From positions 1-64,000 of the forward strand of contig NZ_JABBYG020000012.1 in assembly GCF_012935325.2 (NCBI RefSeq): a stretch of 64,000 bases of DNA, in the 5' to 3' direction. Both the position numbers and the translations under genes were made by a program. Of this stretch, positions 52,971-62,054 are shown piece after piece (position 1 is the stretch's first letter; each line of letters starts with the position of its first letter). Below the pieces are notes generated by a model. That model saw nothing but the letters and a program-made list of their open reading frames with translations. It ran no database searches and was not told where the DNA came from. Source of the stretch: Paenibacillus sp. PL91 (GTDB lineage Bacteria > Bacillota > Bacilli > Paenibacillales > Paenibacillaceae).

Positions 52971-53161
52971 ATAAACGTATCTCCACGCTAGAAACAACAT
53001 ACCAATAATGGAATATTCCTGTCAAGGAATATTTTAAATATAATCACTCGAAGGTATGTGCTTCTAGTTGAATAGCTGGAAGCGAGAGCTGAGCGGGAAG
53101 GATATTGCAATAAATTGTGGAATTCATAACTATTAGAAAGTCGAATTCCCAGGGAGGATAC

Positions 53162-53731
53162 ATGAAAACGACAATCTATATGGTAAGGCATGCAGAATCT
53201 GCATATGAATTTGGACAAGAGAGAACGCGAGGACTCTCGACGGAAGGCTTTGCGGCAGCGAAGCGAGTTGCCGATTTTTTCGCGGATGTGGACGTTCATT
53301 ATATGGCATCTAGCCCGTACACAAGGGCAGTACAGACCATTCAATACATAGCGGAGCAAAAAGGTTTAGATATCGTAGAATACGAGGAGCTTATTGAACG
53401 CCCGATTAAGGGTCTCGATTATAAAGCTCCGTGGGATGTATTGTATGAAGCAATCCGAGCATCATTTGTTGATAAGGATTACGCGCTAGCAGATGGAGAA
53501 TCGACACGGAAAGCGCAGCAAAGGGCCATACCGATCATTGAGAAGCTGTTAGAGGAACATCATGGGGAGAACATCGTCATTGGTACACATGGAAATATTA
53601 TGACGATCATCATGAATTATTATGACGAAAAATATGGATTTGAATTTTGGGATACGACGTCGAAGCCAGACATCTATAAGATGACATTTCGTTCGAAGCA
53701 ATTGGAGCAAGTGGAGAGGGTCTGGAGCTAA
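53162..53731 (+). CDS. Histidine phosphatase (phosphoglycerate mutase-like)
   Basis: 189 residues with the RHG-type motif (YMVRHAES, phosphorylated His10), the SSPYTRAVQTIQYIA arginine motif and the second His in VIGTHGNIM. It belongs to the broad histidine phosphatase superfamily, whose substrates range from sugar phosphates to nucleotides and cannot be told here. ATG 53162 follows GGGAGG at short distance. The next gene follows with a 31-nt gap and may be cotranscribed. Confidence 0.88.
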   Translation: MKTTIYMVRHAESAYEFGQERTRGLSTEGFAAAKRVADFFADVDVHYMASSPYTRAVQTIQYIAEQKGLDIVEYEELIERPIKGLDYKAPWDVLYEAIRASFVDKDYALADGESTRKAQQRAIPIIEKLLEEHHGENIVIGTHGNIMTIIMNYYDEKYGFEFWDTTSKPDIYKMTFRSKQLEQVERVWS

Positions 53732-53762
53732 TTAAATTTATTAGTAGCGAGGAGAAGGGAAT

Positions 53763-54551
53763 ATGGTAGTTAACAGCAGCAATTTGAAGCCTGAAGTATT
53801 AGCTTACCTTGAACGGATTGGATATAGCGGGCCCATTGACACTACCTTAGCAACGCTTACTAAGCTTCAAGAGTGTCATGTTCATACCGTTCCCTATGAA
53901 AATTTCGATATTTTAAACCGGGTGCCTTTATCTTTGGAGGTTCCTGACTTATTAGATAAAATAGTTAACCGTCGCCGCGGGGGCTACTGCTTTGAGTTGA
54001 ATGCGCTATTCGGTTGGTTATTAATGGAGTTAGGCTTTAAGGTAACTAATTATTTCGCCAGGTTTTGGCGCGACGAGACGGATACACCGCCTAAACGCAG
54101 ACATCATATTTTGCAGGTTGAAGCGGAAGGTGAGCTTTACCTGTGTGATGTTGGAGTTGGTGGCATTGCGCCCCGGAGCCCTATTCATATGACCGAAAAT
54201 GTCGTTCATGAGCAACTGGACGAAGCTTACATGCTGGAGCGGGACGCTGATTTCGGATGGATCTTAAGTGAGAGAAAGAAGGGGCAGTGGAGCCGCCTTT
54301 ACTCTTTTACCGAAGAACCTCAGCTGCCTAAAGATTTTTTGATGACTTCTTATTGGTGTGAAAATGCGCCTGATTCAATTTTTATAAAAGATGCGATGGC
54401 GGCCATCCGGACAAGCGCGGGGAGAAATACGATAGCAGGCGAGGAGTTTCGTATATTCACGGCAGAGGGCGTTCAGGCATTCACGCCAAAGACGAAAGAT
54501 GAATATGCCGAGGCTTTGAGGACTCATTTTGGGATTAACATCAATAATTAA
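53763..54551 (+). CDS. Arylamine N-acetyltransferase
   Basis: 262 residues with the NAT triad: Cys76 (RRGGYCFELN), His115 (RRHHILQV) and Asp129 (LCDVGVGG). These enzymes transfer acetyl from acetyl-CoA to arylamines and hydrazines. The length fits the family. AGGAGAAGGG precedes the ATG. It lies right after the histidine phosphatase gene and ends at a terminator. Confidence 0.9.
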   Translation: MVVNSSNLKPEVLAYLERIGYSGPIDTTLATLTKLQECHVHTVPYENFDILNRVPLSLEVPDLLDKIVNRRRGGYCFELNALFGWLLMELGFKVTNYFARFWRDETDTPPKRRHHILQVEAEGELYLCDVGVGGIAPRSPIHMTENVVHEQLDEAYMLERDADFGWILSERKKGQWSRLYSFTEEPQLPKDFLMTSYWCENAPDSIFIKDAMAAIRTSAGRNTIAGEEFRIFTAEGVQAFTPKTKDEYAEALRTHFGININN

Positions 54552-54568
54552 ATTCATCTTTTGAAAAT

Positions 54569-54593
54569 AGGGCTGCCGCGAGGCAGCCTTTTT
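54569..54593. terminator. Terminator between convergent genes
   Basis: GGCTGCC-GCGA-GGCAGCC followed by T5, 18 nt after the NAT stop and just before the end of the minus-strand gene. Confidence 0.85.
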
Positions 54594-54596
54594 GCT

Positions 54597-54875
54597 TTAC
54601 CTGTCAGAGTTGTTTCTACCTTTAACCAGAGAGATAAGCCCATCTATTAAAATACCAGCAAATATCCAAGAAAATAAATGCAGTCCGTAGGGAAGAAGCT
54701 GCTCAATAAGTTCATTCTCTATCGTGTTACGAGTCAACCAAGGATTAAGCCATAATATCAAAGGGCTTGTATAACCTAGCAGTAAGTTCTTATCATCGTA
54801 TCCTAATAAATTGAATAAACAAATCATCAAAGATACGATCAGAAACCAAAAGCTGATTTTCTGGATGAGTCTCAC
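54597..54875 (-). CDS. Small membrane protein
   Basis: 92 residues from GTG 54875, 8 nt after AAGGAGG. The in-frame ATGs further upstream have no site. Two membrane helices (FWFLIVSLMICLFNLLGY and YGLHLFSWIFAGILIDGLISL) flank an outer loop with WLNPWLTRNTIEN. A short basic tail ends it. No family recognised. Confidence 0.65.
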   Translation of the reverse strand: MRLIQKISFWFLIVSLMICLFNLLGYDDKNLLLGYTSPLILWLNPWLTRNTIENELIEQLLPYGLHLFSWIFAGILIDGLISLVKGRNNSDR

Positions 54876-55019
54876 CGAACAGGCCTCCTTTTCCGCATAT
54901 GAAAACTTATACCCATGCATACACATTAGCATCATGCTCCTATTAGCAGTAGTACCAAATAAAAGTAGTACCTCCTAGGCCGAAACAAATTAGTAAATAT
55001 TAACGTTTGGGTATAAGGG

Positions 55020-55355
55020 GTGAAGGACATTACGGTTTCTCACGGCGAACCTATCATTCGTTTTTCTTTTTCGGGCAGCAATGAAAGTCGTGCTTATACG
55101 GACATCGGTCTAACCAGGTCAGAGATTGAGGATGAGTTTATTGTATCGAAAAAAGGAAAACAGGAGCTTTTTATAAAGCTCGAGAAAATAGATGAGTCGC
55201 CACTTGACATAGAACCGATTGAAATACAAGTGAATTTGATTAAACCATGGTGGACACTGTACCTAAAAATGTTAAGGAGGAGTTTATCTGCAACTGAAAA
55301 AAAAGTTTCTAGCAGTTCTTGTCTTTGCGTTTTGCATGCTATCTATTGGCATTAG
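55020..55355 (+). CDS. Hypothetical ORF, doubtful ends
   Basis: GTG start with only an abutting AAGG. The first 85 residues (MKDITVSHGEPIIRFSFSGS... LFIKLEKIDESPLDIEPIEI) look like a beta-rich soluble domain of unknown kind. The last 25 codons (KKVSSSSCLCVLHA) are a read-through of the next gene's signal peptide in another frame. The true stop has probably been lost, or the gene is a remnant. Confidence 0.4.
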   Translation: MKDITVSHGEPIIRFSFSGSNESRAYTDIGLTRSEIEDEFIVSKKGKQELFIKLEKIDESPLDIEPIEIQVNLIKPWWTLYLKMLRRSLSATEKKVSSSSCLCVLHAIYWH

Positions 55356-55794
55356 CGCATTATCAGTAAACGCAGAGCAAGGCGAGGAAAATTTGGTGCG
55401 TTCGGTACTCAACCAGTATGAGAATGCAGCAAAGAAACATGACGTGGATAGCATGGTTCAATTATCATTTGATCTTAGCTGGCCCAATCAAGAACAATTC
55501 AAAGCAAATGTGATGAAACTTGATGAGAAAGTTATTAAATTTGAAACGATCGCCCTTGAGATGATTGAGAAGGATCTTTACAAAGCGACTGTGCTCGCTG
55601 AGACCGAATCCTTGCAAGAAACACAAATGGAGGTACCTGTATTACATATAAATGGGCAATGGAAAGTAATCGTTGGGCAGGATCTTGGCGAAAATCAAGC
55701 AGAAGCAGGTGCGACCAGTACAACTATTAAATCTGCGGATTTTTATAAAAATTACTTTACTAACGGTGGCTGGGATGAAAGAACCGACGGGTAG
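55288..55794 (+). CDS. Secreted hypothetical protein with probable CTG start
   Basis: 168 codons. In frame upstream of ATG 55336 is a full signal peptide (QLKKKFLAVLVFAFCMLSIG, cleavage near VNA). It would be lost if translation began at that ATG. CTG 55288 lies 7 nt after a perfect AAGGAGG (55274-55280), so a CTG start is the best reading. The mature part (ENLVRSVLNQYENAAKKHDVDSMVQLSFDL) looks like a helical NTF2/DUF4878-type small domain, with weak support. It overlaps the preceding ORF. Confidence 0.55.
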   Translation: MQLKKKFLAVLVFAFCMLSIGISALSVNAEQGEENLVRSVLNQYENAAKKHDVDSMVQLSFDLSWPNQEQFKANVMKLDEKVIKFETIALEMIEKDLYKATVLAETESLQETQMEVPVLHINGQWKVIVGQDLGENQAEAGATSTTIKSADFYKNYFTNGGWDERTDG

Positions 55795-55868
55795 CCTTTC
55801 CATTCCCATCAACCCGCGTTTTGTTGACGGTACCTCTACTATGAATCAAGGAGGCATGTTCCTACGCG

Positions 55869-56645
55869 ATGTACAAGATTGTGTTTTTTGATGTTGACGG
55901 CACTCTTCTAAGTGAGAAGGATAGAAGCTTGCCACCAAGCACGAAAGAATCCATTGAGAGGTTGATTGAAAAAGGAATAAAAGTCGTGGTCGCGACAGGA
56001 AGACCGTTCAATTTATGTGAAGAGTTTAAGGCGATGGGCATTGACACGTTTATTTCCGCAAACGGCGCACTTATAACCTGCCAGGATAAAGTCATTTATA
56101 AATCAGTGCTTTCGCAAGAGATGATACAAGAAGTCTCAGCTTACGCCGAATTGAGCGGTCACGGCATTTCTTATTTCACCGAGCTATTCGCCATGAACGG
56201 CATCGGCTCCGATGACGAACGTATGTTGAAGGCATTAAAAGAGACTTTGAGTCTTACGCAATATCCGAATAAAATGGGTTCTCTGTCAGAGGAGATTTAC
56301 TGCATATGCTTGTATGCGGATGAAAGCGAAACACAGAAATATGCAGACAGATTTCCGAGGCTCAGATTCGAACGTTTTCACGGCTATGTCTCGAATGTGC
56401 TGGAAGAAACGGAAGTTTCCAAATCGGCTGCAATAGCAAAAGTATTGGACTATTTCGACATCTGCAAATCAGAAGCCATCGCTTTTGGCGACGGCGGAAA
56501 CGACATCGACATGCTGGAGCTTGTAGGCCTCGGAATTGCGATGGGAAATGGCGAGGAACGGCTAAAGCAAAAAGCGGACTTCGTCACCAAAAAGGCAAGC
56601 GAAGGCGGGATTTTTTACGCGTTAAAACAATTCGGCATTATTTAA
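55869..56645 (+). CDS. Cof-type HAD-IIB phosphatase
   Basis: 258 residues with HAD motif I FFDVDGTLL (Asp8, Asp10), motif II VVATGRP, motif III Lys (KSAAIAKVL) and motif IV AFGDGGNDIDML. The large C2-type cap marks the Cof/YwpJ group of sugar-phosphate or FMN phosphatases. AAGGAGG is 14 nt before the ATG, a long spacing, but no other in-frame start exists. Substrate unknown. It is free-standing. Confidence 0.9.
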   Translation: MYKIVFFDVDGTLLSEKDRSLPPSTKESIERLIEKGIKVVVATGRPFNLCEEFKAMGIDTFISANGALITCQDKVIYKSVLSQEMIQEVSAYAELSGHGISYFTELFAMNGIGSDDERMLKALKETLSLTQYPNKMGSLSEEIYCICLYADESETQKYADRFPRLRFERFHGYVSNVLEETEVSKSAAIAKVLDYFDICKSEAIAFGDGGNDIDMLELVGLGIAMGNGEERLKQKADFVTKKASEGGIFYALKQFGII

Positions 56646-56724
56646 GAGTGGGTAATTATTCCCTTTTGCCTGAAGAAGATTTTCGGTATTCTAATAGAAA
56701 CCTTTCAAAGGGGGAGATGACTTT

Positions 56725-57894
56725 ATGAACAAACGGATTGGAATAATCGGCAGCGGTACAGCGGGACTGCAGCTTGCATATTCCTTGAAAAATGATTTTG
56801 ACGTCACCTTGCATCATTACGAGGAGCCGAATGAGATTCGACGTGGAAGAATTCAATCGACCCAGGTTCATTTTCGCCCGACGCTGGACCGGGAGCAGCG
56901 CTTTCATATGCCGGGAGCAGATGCAGCTCCTTCCATCCAAACGATTCACTTCAGCATGGGCCAGCAGAAGCTATTTGTTGGGAAGCTGACGGGCGAGGCT
57001 GCGTCTGTCGATCAGCGCATGGCCTTCTCCAAAGCGATGGAAGATTTGACGCAGCAAGGAGTAAGCCTTCGCAAGGGCCGCGTAGCCCGGAACGAGATGG
57101 AGACCCTGGCTGAATCCTATGAGCTCTTAATTGATGCCACCGGAAAATCGGGCCCGTTGTTCCCGTTCCCAGTTGAAGATGAGCTCACGCCCTTTCATAC
57201 TCCGCAGCGCAAATGCATCGTCGGATATTTTACGGGGGTATCCCCGGTTGAACCCAAGGGGATTTCAATTACGGTTTATCCCGGAGCTGGCGAAATGTTC
57301 GAGATTCCTGCTTTAACCGAACAGGGAGCGGTTACCATTTTATTCATAGAGGCGCTGCCTGACGGGATGTTGGATGCTTTTAAAGGCGTAAGGACCGCTC
57401 CAGATTTTGAGCAGCGGATGAAGAGCTTGCTGCAGGAGCATTTTCCGGAGATCTACGGGCGCGTTGATCTTGCTCGTTTCTCACTGGTGGACGAGGAAGC
57501 TTATCTCCAAACAGCGATTACCCCCGTTATTCGCCGGCCGTATCTAATGCAAAACGGAACTTTGGTGCTGGGATGCGGAGACAGTGTCTTTCTTGCAGAT
57601 CCGATTACCGGTCAAGGCTGCAATACGGCATCCTATTGTGCTGAGCGACTGTTTGATACCCTTATGGCACACAAGGAATCCCCATGGGATGAAAAAGTTG
57701 GAGTCGACTATTGGAGCAGCGTCCATCCCTATGTGAAGGCAGTGACAGAATGGACCAATGCCATGACTGGACCGCTGCCCGAACATGTCGTACAAATGCT
57801 TATGCTTGCAGCGGCAGACCAACAAATGGCCGACCGAATCGCTCATTGGTTTGAGAAGCCGCAGAACGCTCACAACGCATTCTTCCATTCATAA
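56725..57894 (+). CDS. FAD-dependent monooxygenase, styrene-monooxygenase-like
   Basis: 389 residues with N-terminal FAD-binding RIGIIGSGTAGLQLAYSL (GxGxxG), a middle YELLIDATGKSG stretch and the second FAD motif GCGDSVFLADPITGQGCN. The arrangement resembles StyA-type two-component flavin monooxygenases, which need reduced FAD from a separate reductase. No reductase gene is adjacent. AAAGGGGGA precedes the ATG. Substrate unknown. Confidence 0.8.
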   Translation: MNKRIGIIGSGTAGLQLAYSLKNDFDVTLHHYEEPNEIRRGRIQSTQVHFRPTLDREQRFHMPGADAAPSIQTIHFSMGQQKLFVGKLTGEAASVDQRMAFSKAMEDLTQQGVSLRKGRVARNEMETLAESYELLIDATGKSGPLFPFPVEDELTPFHTPQRKCIVGYFTGVSPVEPKGISITVYPGAGEMFEIPALTEQGAVTILFIEALPDGMLDAFKGVRTAPDFEQRMKSLLQEHFPEIYGRVDLARFSLVDEEAYLQTAITPVIRRPYLMQNGTLVLGCGDSVFLADPITGQGCNTASYCAERLFDTLMAHKESPWDEKVGVDYWSSVHPYVKAVTEWTNAMTGPLPEHVVQMLMLAAADQQMADRIAHWFEKPQNAHNAFFHS

Positions 57895-57986
57895 GATTAA
57901 ACAACTATAGCCATATTATCCCTTTCCATCACATTTTAGATTGCCTAAAATGAGATGATACGGAACTTCAAAGGGGTGAGCCAATT

Positions 57987-58529
57987 ATGGAGCAAAAAAT
58001 TCCTTTATTTATTGTCACAGGTGCGAGTGGCGTAGGCAAAACAACCGTTATGAGTGAGCTTCGAGCTCAAATGCCTGAATTTGTTGTTCTCAGTACAGAT
58101 AATGATCTGTTTGGTGAAGCGGCGAATCTCTTAGATTATCAAAATAGATTCTACCTATTGCTTCGTTTTGCTTACTTTGTTGCTCAATCTGGAAGAGGCA
58201 CTATCATATGCGGCACGTTTATGCCATGGGATGCCGAAAAATGCGATGCTTACGATAAATTCAGCGAACTCTGCTTTATTAATCTGCATTGCGATGACGC
58301 AACTCGAAATACGCGGCTTCGCAACCGGGAGGATAGCGCGAATTGGACGGATGAAATGCTTAAATCTCATGAACAATTTGCGCAGTGGCTGCTCGATAAT
58401 GCGGATACCGCATATGACCCGCCTATGCCTACGATCGATACCGCGACCACTCCGCCTAATGAAGTGGCAGAGCAAATTAAAAGCTACGTTTTGCTGAGGT
58501 GGAACGGGCGAATTGTTCAAAATGGTTAA
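57987..58529 (+). CDS. P-loop nucleoside/shikimate kinase-like ATPase
   Basis: 180 residues starting with Walker A (VTGASGVGKTT, 12-20), a middle TIICGTFMPWDAEKC segment and a lid-like RLRNREDSANWTDEML. It is a small kinase of the AAA_33/nucleoside-kinase-like group. The target is unknown. AAAGGGGTG precedes the ATG, and a terminator follows. Confidence 0.75.
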   Translation: MEQKIPLFIVTGASGVGKTTVMSELRAQMPEFVVLSTDNDLFGEAANLLDYQNRFYLLLRFAYFVAQSGRGTIICGTFMPWDAEKCDAYDKFSELCFINLHCDDATRNTRLRNREDSANWTDEMLKSHEQFAQWLLDNADTAYDPPMPTIDTATTPPNEVAEQIKSYVLLRWNGRIVQNG

Positions 58530-58532
58530 AAT

Positions 58533-58560
58533 GAAAGGCTGCCATGTGGCAGCCTTTCTT
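58533..58560. terminator. Terminator of the kinase-like gene
   Basis: AAAGGCTGCC-ATGT-GGCAGCCTTT perfect stem directly after the stop. Confidence 0.85.
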
Positions 58561-58659
58561 CGATTAAAGAGTATGATGCAACCATTCCCACCAATTGAAG
58601 TCTAATCTTTAAGGAAAGAAATCGTTATTACCATCAAAGGAAAAAATGGAGGGGATCTC

Positions 58660-59280
58660 ATGTACATACCAGCGCACTTCGAAATAGAAGAGGAAGAAAT
58701 CATTTTTGATACGATGCAAAAAAATAGTTTCGCAACATTAATCTCTGGGTATAACGGAATTCCATTCGCAACGCATTTACCTTTGATCATAGATAAGGCT
58801 AACAGATGCTTGTATGGCCATTTTGCGCGACCTAATCCTCAGTGGAGGGACATACAGCAGCAAGAGGCTCTAGCGATATTTCAAGGGCCGCACTGCTATA
58901 TTTCACCCTCTTGGTACGAGACGACAAAGGCCGTGCCCACATGGAATTATGTAGCTGTTCATGTATATGGCCAGATCGAACTTGTAGACGATGAGCAACA
59001 ATTAATGGGCTCCTTACGCGATATGGTATTGAAATATGAAGAAGCTAACAGCTCCTATCAATTAGACCAAGTAGACGCAGGTTTTATAGCAGGCATGAGC
59101 AAAGGGATTCAAGGCTTTAAATTAAAAATAAACAAAATGGAAGGCAAGGCGAAGCTCAGTCAAAATCACCCTGCACAACGGCAGGAGCTTGTCATTCAAC
59201 GGCTGGAACAAAGTGCAAATGAGAATGAACGTAAAATAGCATCGGCCATGAAAGCAAACCTTTCTGGAGGCTCAATATGA
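58660..59280 (+). CDS. paiB: PaiB-type FMN-binding regulator
   Basis: 206 residues with the PaiB pattern: MYIPAHFEIEE at the start, FATLISGYNGIPFATHLPL, HFARPNPQW, SPSWYETTKAVPTWNYVAVHVYG and GFKLKINKMEGKAKLSQN. In B. subtilis PaiA (a GNAT acetyltransferase) and PaiB act together on protease and sporulation gene expression. Here the next gene is also a GNAT protein, overlapping by ATGA, though I cannot call it PaiA with confidence. AATGGAGGGG precedes the ATG. Confidence 0.85.
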   Translation: MYIPAHFEIEEEEIIFDTMQKNSFATLISGYNGIPFATHLPLIIDKANRCLYGHFARPNPQWRDIQQQEALAIFQGPHCYISPSWYETTKAVPTWNYVAVHVYGQIELVDDEQQLMGSLRDMVLKYEEANSSYQLDQVDAGFIAGMSKGIQGFKLKINKMEGKAKLSQNHPAQRQELVIQRLEQSANENERKIASAMKANLSGGSI

Positions 59281-59825
59281 ATCATATATGGTCGGGCAAT
59301 AAAATTAGATTGCGTGCCATTGTCGCCAGCGATTGGGAAAAGTTCCATCAGAATGATTATGACTCTGAATGTGCTAGAGCAAGCGATGTGGTCCATTTTC
59401 CACGATCCGAGGAGGGGACAAAAGCTTGGGCTGAACATCAGGCGTCCAAAGCGCCGGATGGCGATAGCGTCATGCTCGCAATTGAAACGTTGGATGGTGT
59501 GCTCGTTGGCAGCATAAGCACGCATAGCTGTGATCCGCGGCATGGCACGTTTAAGTATGGCGCAGCTATTTTCAGAGAGCATTGGCGTAAAGGCTACGCT
59601 TCAGAAGCAATCATGATATTGCTGCGGTATTATTTTGAGGAATTGCGTTATCACAAGGTTACCGCACATATTTATGCTTTTAACGAGAGTTCAATTGCAC
59701 TGCACAAGCATCTAGGTTTTGTTAAGGAAGGAAGGCTGAGGAATATGTTTTTTACTAACGGACAACACTTCGATGAACATATTTTTGGCTTAACGAGTCA
59801 GGAATACAAGAAGCTAAGGAGTTGA
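59277..59825 (+). CDS. GNAT N-acetyltransferase (RimJ/RimL type)
   Basis: 182 residues with the acetyl-CoA site FREHWRKGYASEAIMILLRYYF, KVTAHIYAFNESSIALHKHLGF and EGRLRNMFF. This is the RimJ/RimL-like branch that acetylates protein N-termini or small amines. It overlaps paiB by 4 nt (ATGA), so the two are co-translated. Confidence 0.88.
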   Translation: MNHIWSGNKIRLRAIVASDWEKFHQNDYDSECARASDVVHFPRSEEGTKAWAEHQASKAPDGDSVMLAIETLDGVLVGSISTHSCDPRHGTFKYGAAIFREHWRKGYASEAIMILLRYYFEELRYHKVTAHIYAFNESSIALHKHLGFVKEGRLRNMFFTNGQHFDEHIFGLTSQEYKKLRS

Positions 59826-60098
59826 ATAGCGACTCTTGGACGCTTACGCACAATCTGGGCTTGTCATCGCGTTATTGCTAGGTGTGGGATGGTCAGCCGC
59901 AACGAACGTTTTGCGAAGAAAATAGGGTGATCTCTCCCGGGTTGATTATCGAAAAGCGATCACCGTCTAATCGGTCATCCCAATAGGCTTATCGCTTTGG
60001 GGAGGGCCTTTTTGCTGAAACCAGAATCCTACATTGAGTTGTTGGTGCCATAACGTTTATAATATAACGAGAATATTCCAAAAGAAAAGGTGTCATTC
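59826..60098. other. Intergenic region with a small relic
   Basis: A short stretch around 59833-59925 reads LDAYAQSGLVIALLLGVGWS and may be the end of a lost membrane protein. The hairpin-like GGTGATC...GATCACC (59927-59967) and AGGCTTATCGCTTTGGGGAGGGCCTTTTT may act as terminators. Nothing else is seen. Confidence 0.35.
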
Positions 60099-61655
60099 AT
60101 GAGCATATTAAACGTAGAACGACTAAGTCACGGCTTTGGAGACCGTGCGATTTTCAATGACGTATCCTTCCGCCTGCTTAAAGGCGAGCACATCGGGTTG
60201 ATCGGCGCCAACGGCGAGGGCAAGTCCACTTTCATGAACATCATTACAGGCAAGCTTCAGCCGGATGACGGCAAGGTTGAATGGTCCAAACGGATGCGTG
60301 TTGGCTATCTCGACCAGCATGCGGTGCTGAGCAAAGGGTCCACGATCCGCGACGTGCTGAAGGGAGCCTTTCAGTATCTGTTCGATATGGAACAGGAAAT
60401 GAACGATAAGTATGGCATAATGGGGGATGTCACACCGGAAGAGCTCGAACAGCTGCTTGAGGATGTTGGAACGATACAGGATACACTGACAAATCAAGAT
60501 TTTTACTTGATCGATGCAAAGATCGAAGAGACAGCCCGCGGACTCGGGCTTACCGATATTGGGTTGGACAAGGATGTTAACGATCTAAGCGGCGGACAGC
60601 GGACGAAGGTGCTGCTGGCAAAGCTTTTGCTTGAAAAGCCGGACATTTTGCTTCTCGATGAGCCTACGAACTATTTGGATGAGCAGCATATCGAATGGTT
60701 GAAGCGTTACCTGCAGGAATATGAGAATGCCTTTATTCTTATTTCACATGACATTCCTTTCCTTAACAGCGTCATTAACCTGATTTATCATATGGAAAAT
60801 CAAGAGCTGAACCGCTATGTTGGCGATTATGAATATTTCCAACAGGTTCACGAGATGAAGAAGCAGCAGCTAGAATCTGCTTTTAAGCGCCAACAGCAGG
60901 AAATTGCTGACCTTAAAGATTTCGTAGCCCGGAACAAAGCGAGCGTAGCGACGAGAAATATGGCGATGTCCCGGCAGAAGAAGCTCGACAAAATGGATGT
61001 CATCGAGATTGCGAAGGAAAAGCCGAAGCCGCAGTTTAACTTCAAGGATGGAAGAACCTCCGGCAAGCTTATTTTCGAGACAAAGGAGCTTGTTATCGGC
61101 TATGACAGCCCGCTATCGAGGCCGCTCGACCTTCGTATGGAGCGCGGGCAGAAGATTGCGCTTGTCGGTGCGAACGGAATCGGGAAAACGACGCTTCTGC
61201 GCAGCATTTTAGGCGAGATTCAGGCGTTATCCGGCACGGTACAGCGCGGAGAGCACCAGCAGGTCGGCTATTTTCAACAGGAAATTAAGGATGCAAATTA
61301 CAATACATGCATCGAAGAGGTATGGAAGGAATTCCCTTCCTTCTCGCAGTTCGAAGTGCGTGCGGCACTGGCGAAGTGCGGGCTCACGACTAAGCATATT
61401 GAGAGCAAAATCGCGGTGCTTAGCGGTGGCGAGAAGGCTAAGGTGCGCCTCTGCAAGCTGATCAACAGCGAGACGAATCTGCTTGTGCTCGATGAGCCGA
61501 CCAACCACTTGGATGTGGACGCGAAGGACGAGCTGAAGCGCGCCCTCAAGGCGTACAAAGGCAGCATCCTGCTCATTTCCCACGAACCGGAATTTTATCG
61601 CGATGTTGTGACAGATACTTGGAACTGTGAGTCATGGACGACGAAAGTATTTTAA
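60099..61655 (+). CDS. ABC-F family ATP-binding protein (YkpA-like)
   Basis: 518 residues with two ABC domains and no membrane part. First Walker A GANGEGKST (36-44), signature LSGGQRTK and Walker B LLLDEPTNYLDE. The charged P-site linker (KKQQLESAFKRQQQEIADLK, SRQKKLDKMD) is followed by the second Walker A GANGIGKTT, LSGGEKAK and LVLDEPTNHLD. The ending DVVTDTWNCESW fits YkpA/YbiT-type ABC-F proteins that act on the ribosome in translation. ATG 60099 lies 9 nt after AAAAGG, better than the GTG at 60090. Confidence 0.92.
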   Translation: MSILNVERLSHGFGDRAIFNDVSFRLLKGEHIGLIGANGEGKSTFMNIITGKLQPDDGKVEWSKRMRVGYLDQHAVLSKGSTIRDVLKGAFQYLFDMEQEMNDKYGIMGDVTPEELEQLLEDVGTIQDTLTNQDFYLIDAKIEETARGLGLTDIGLDKDVNDLSGGQRTKVLLAKLLLEKPDILLLDEPTNYLDEQHIEWLKRYLQEYENAFILISHDIPFLNSVINLIYHMENQELNRYVGDYEYFQQVHEMKKQQLESAFKRQQQEIADLKDFVARNKASVATRNMAMSRQKKLDKMDVIEIAKEKPKPQFNFKDGRTSGKLIFETKELVIGYDSPLSRPLDLRMERGQKIALVGANGIGKTTLLRSILGEIQALSGTVQRGEHQQVGYFQQEIKDANYNTCIEEVWKEFPSFSQFEVRAALAKCGLTTKHIESKIAVLSGGEKAKVRLCKLINSETNLLVLDEPTNHLDVDAKDELKRALKAYKGSILLISHEPEFYRDVVTDTWNCESWTTKVF

Positions 61656-61671
61656 TCCGTCCTGCAATGTC

Positions 61672-61711
61672 AAAAAGCCTATCCAACCGTCATGGTCAGA
61701 TAGGCTTTTTT
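61672..61711. terminator. Terminator between convergent ABC-F and regulator genes
   Basis: AAAAAGCCTATC/GATAGGCTTTTT perfect 12-bp stem with A and T tracts on both sides, usable in both directions. Confidence 0.85.
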
Positions 61712-61721
61712 GGTTTGTGCG

Positions 61722-62054
61722 TCACGCTTGCTGCTCGGGATCTTTTTTTGTGGACCGCGCCATTTGTATGATTTTTTCCAATCCCTCAATGTATTGCTGG
61801 AACATGTCTAGCCCCAGCTGGGTGGGGGAGCAAATCGTTTTGGGCCGCCTGCCGGCGAACGTCTTTTCCACCTGAATATAGGCGGCCTCCTCCAGCACGC
61901 GGATATGATTGCCCAGATTTCCTTCGGTCAGGCTCAGCTCACCGCGCAGGAAGCTGAAGTCGCATTCGCCGTGTACCATGAGCAGGCTCATAATGCCGAG
62001 GCGCGCTTTGGCATGTATCGTATCATCGATGGCATCCAGCAGATTGTCACTCAT
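61722..62054 (-). CDS. Winged-helix transcriptional regulator
   Basis: 110 residues of a compact winged helix: ARLGIMSLLMVHGECDFSFLRGELSLTEGNLGNHIRVLEEAAYIQVEKTFAGRRPKTICS matches the small DNA-binding proteins that sit with membrane protein and ABC-exporter genes. It overlaps the preceding membrane protein gene by 8 nt, with GGAGAGGG before the ATG. It is the last gene of the minus-strand set and probably represses the ABC exporter operon. Confidence 0.85.
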   Translation of the reverse strand: MSDNLLDAIDDTIHAKARLGIMSLLMVHGECDFSFLRGELSLTEGNLGNHIRVLEEAAYIQVEKTFAGRRPKTICSPTQLGLDMFQQYIEGLEKIIQMARSTKKDPEQQA

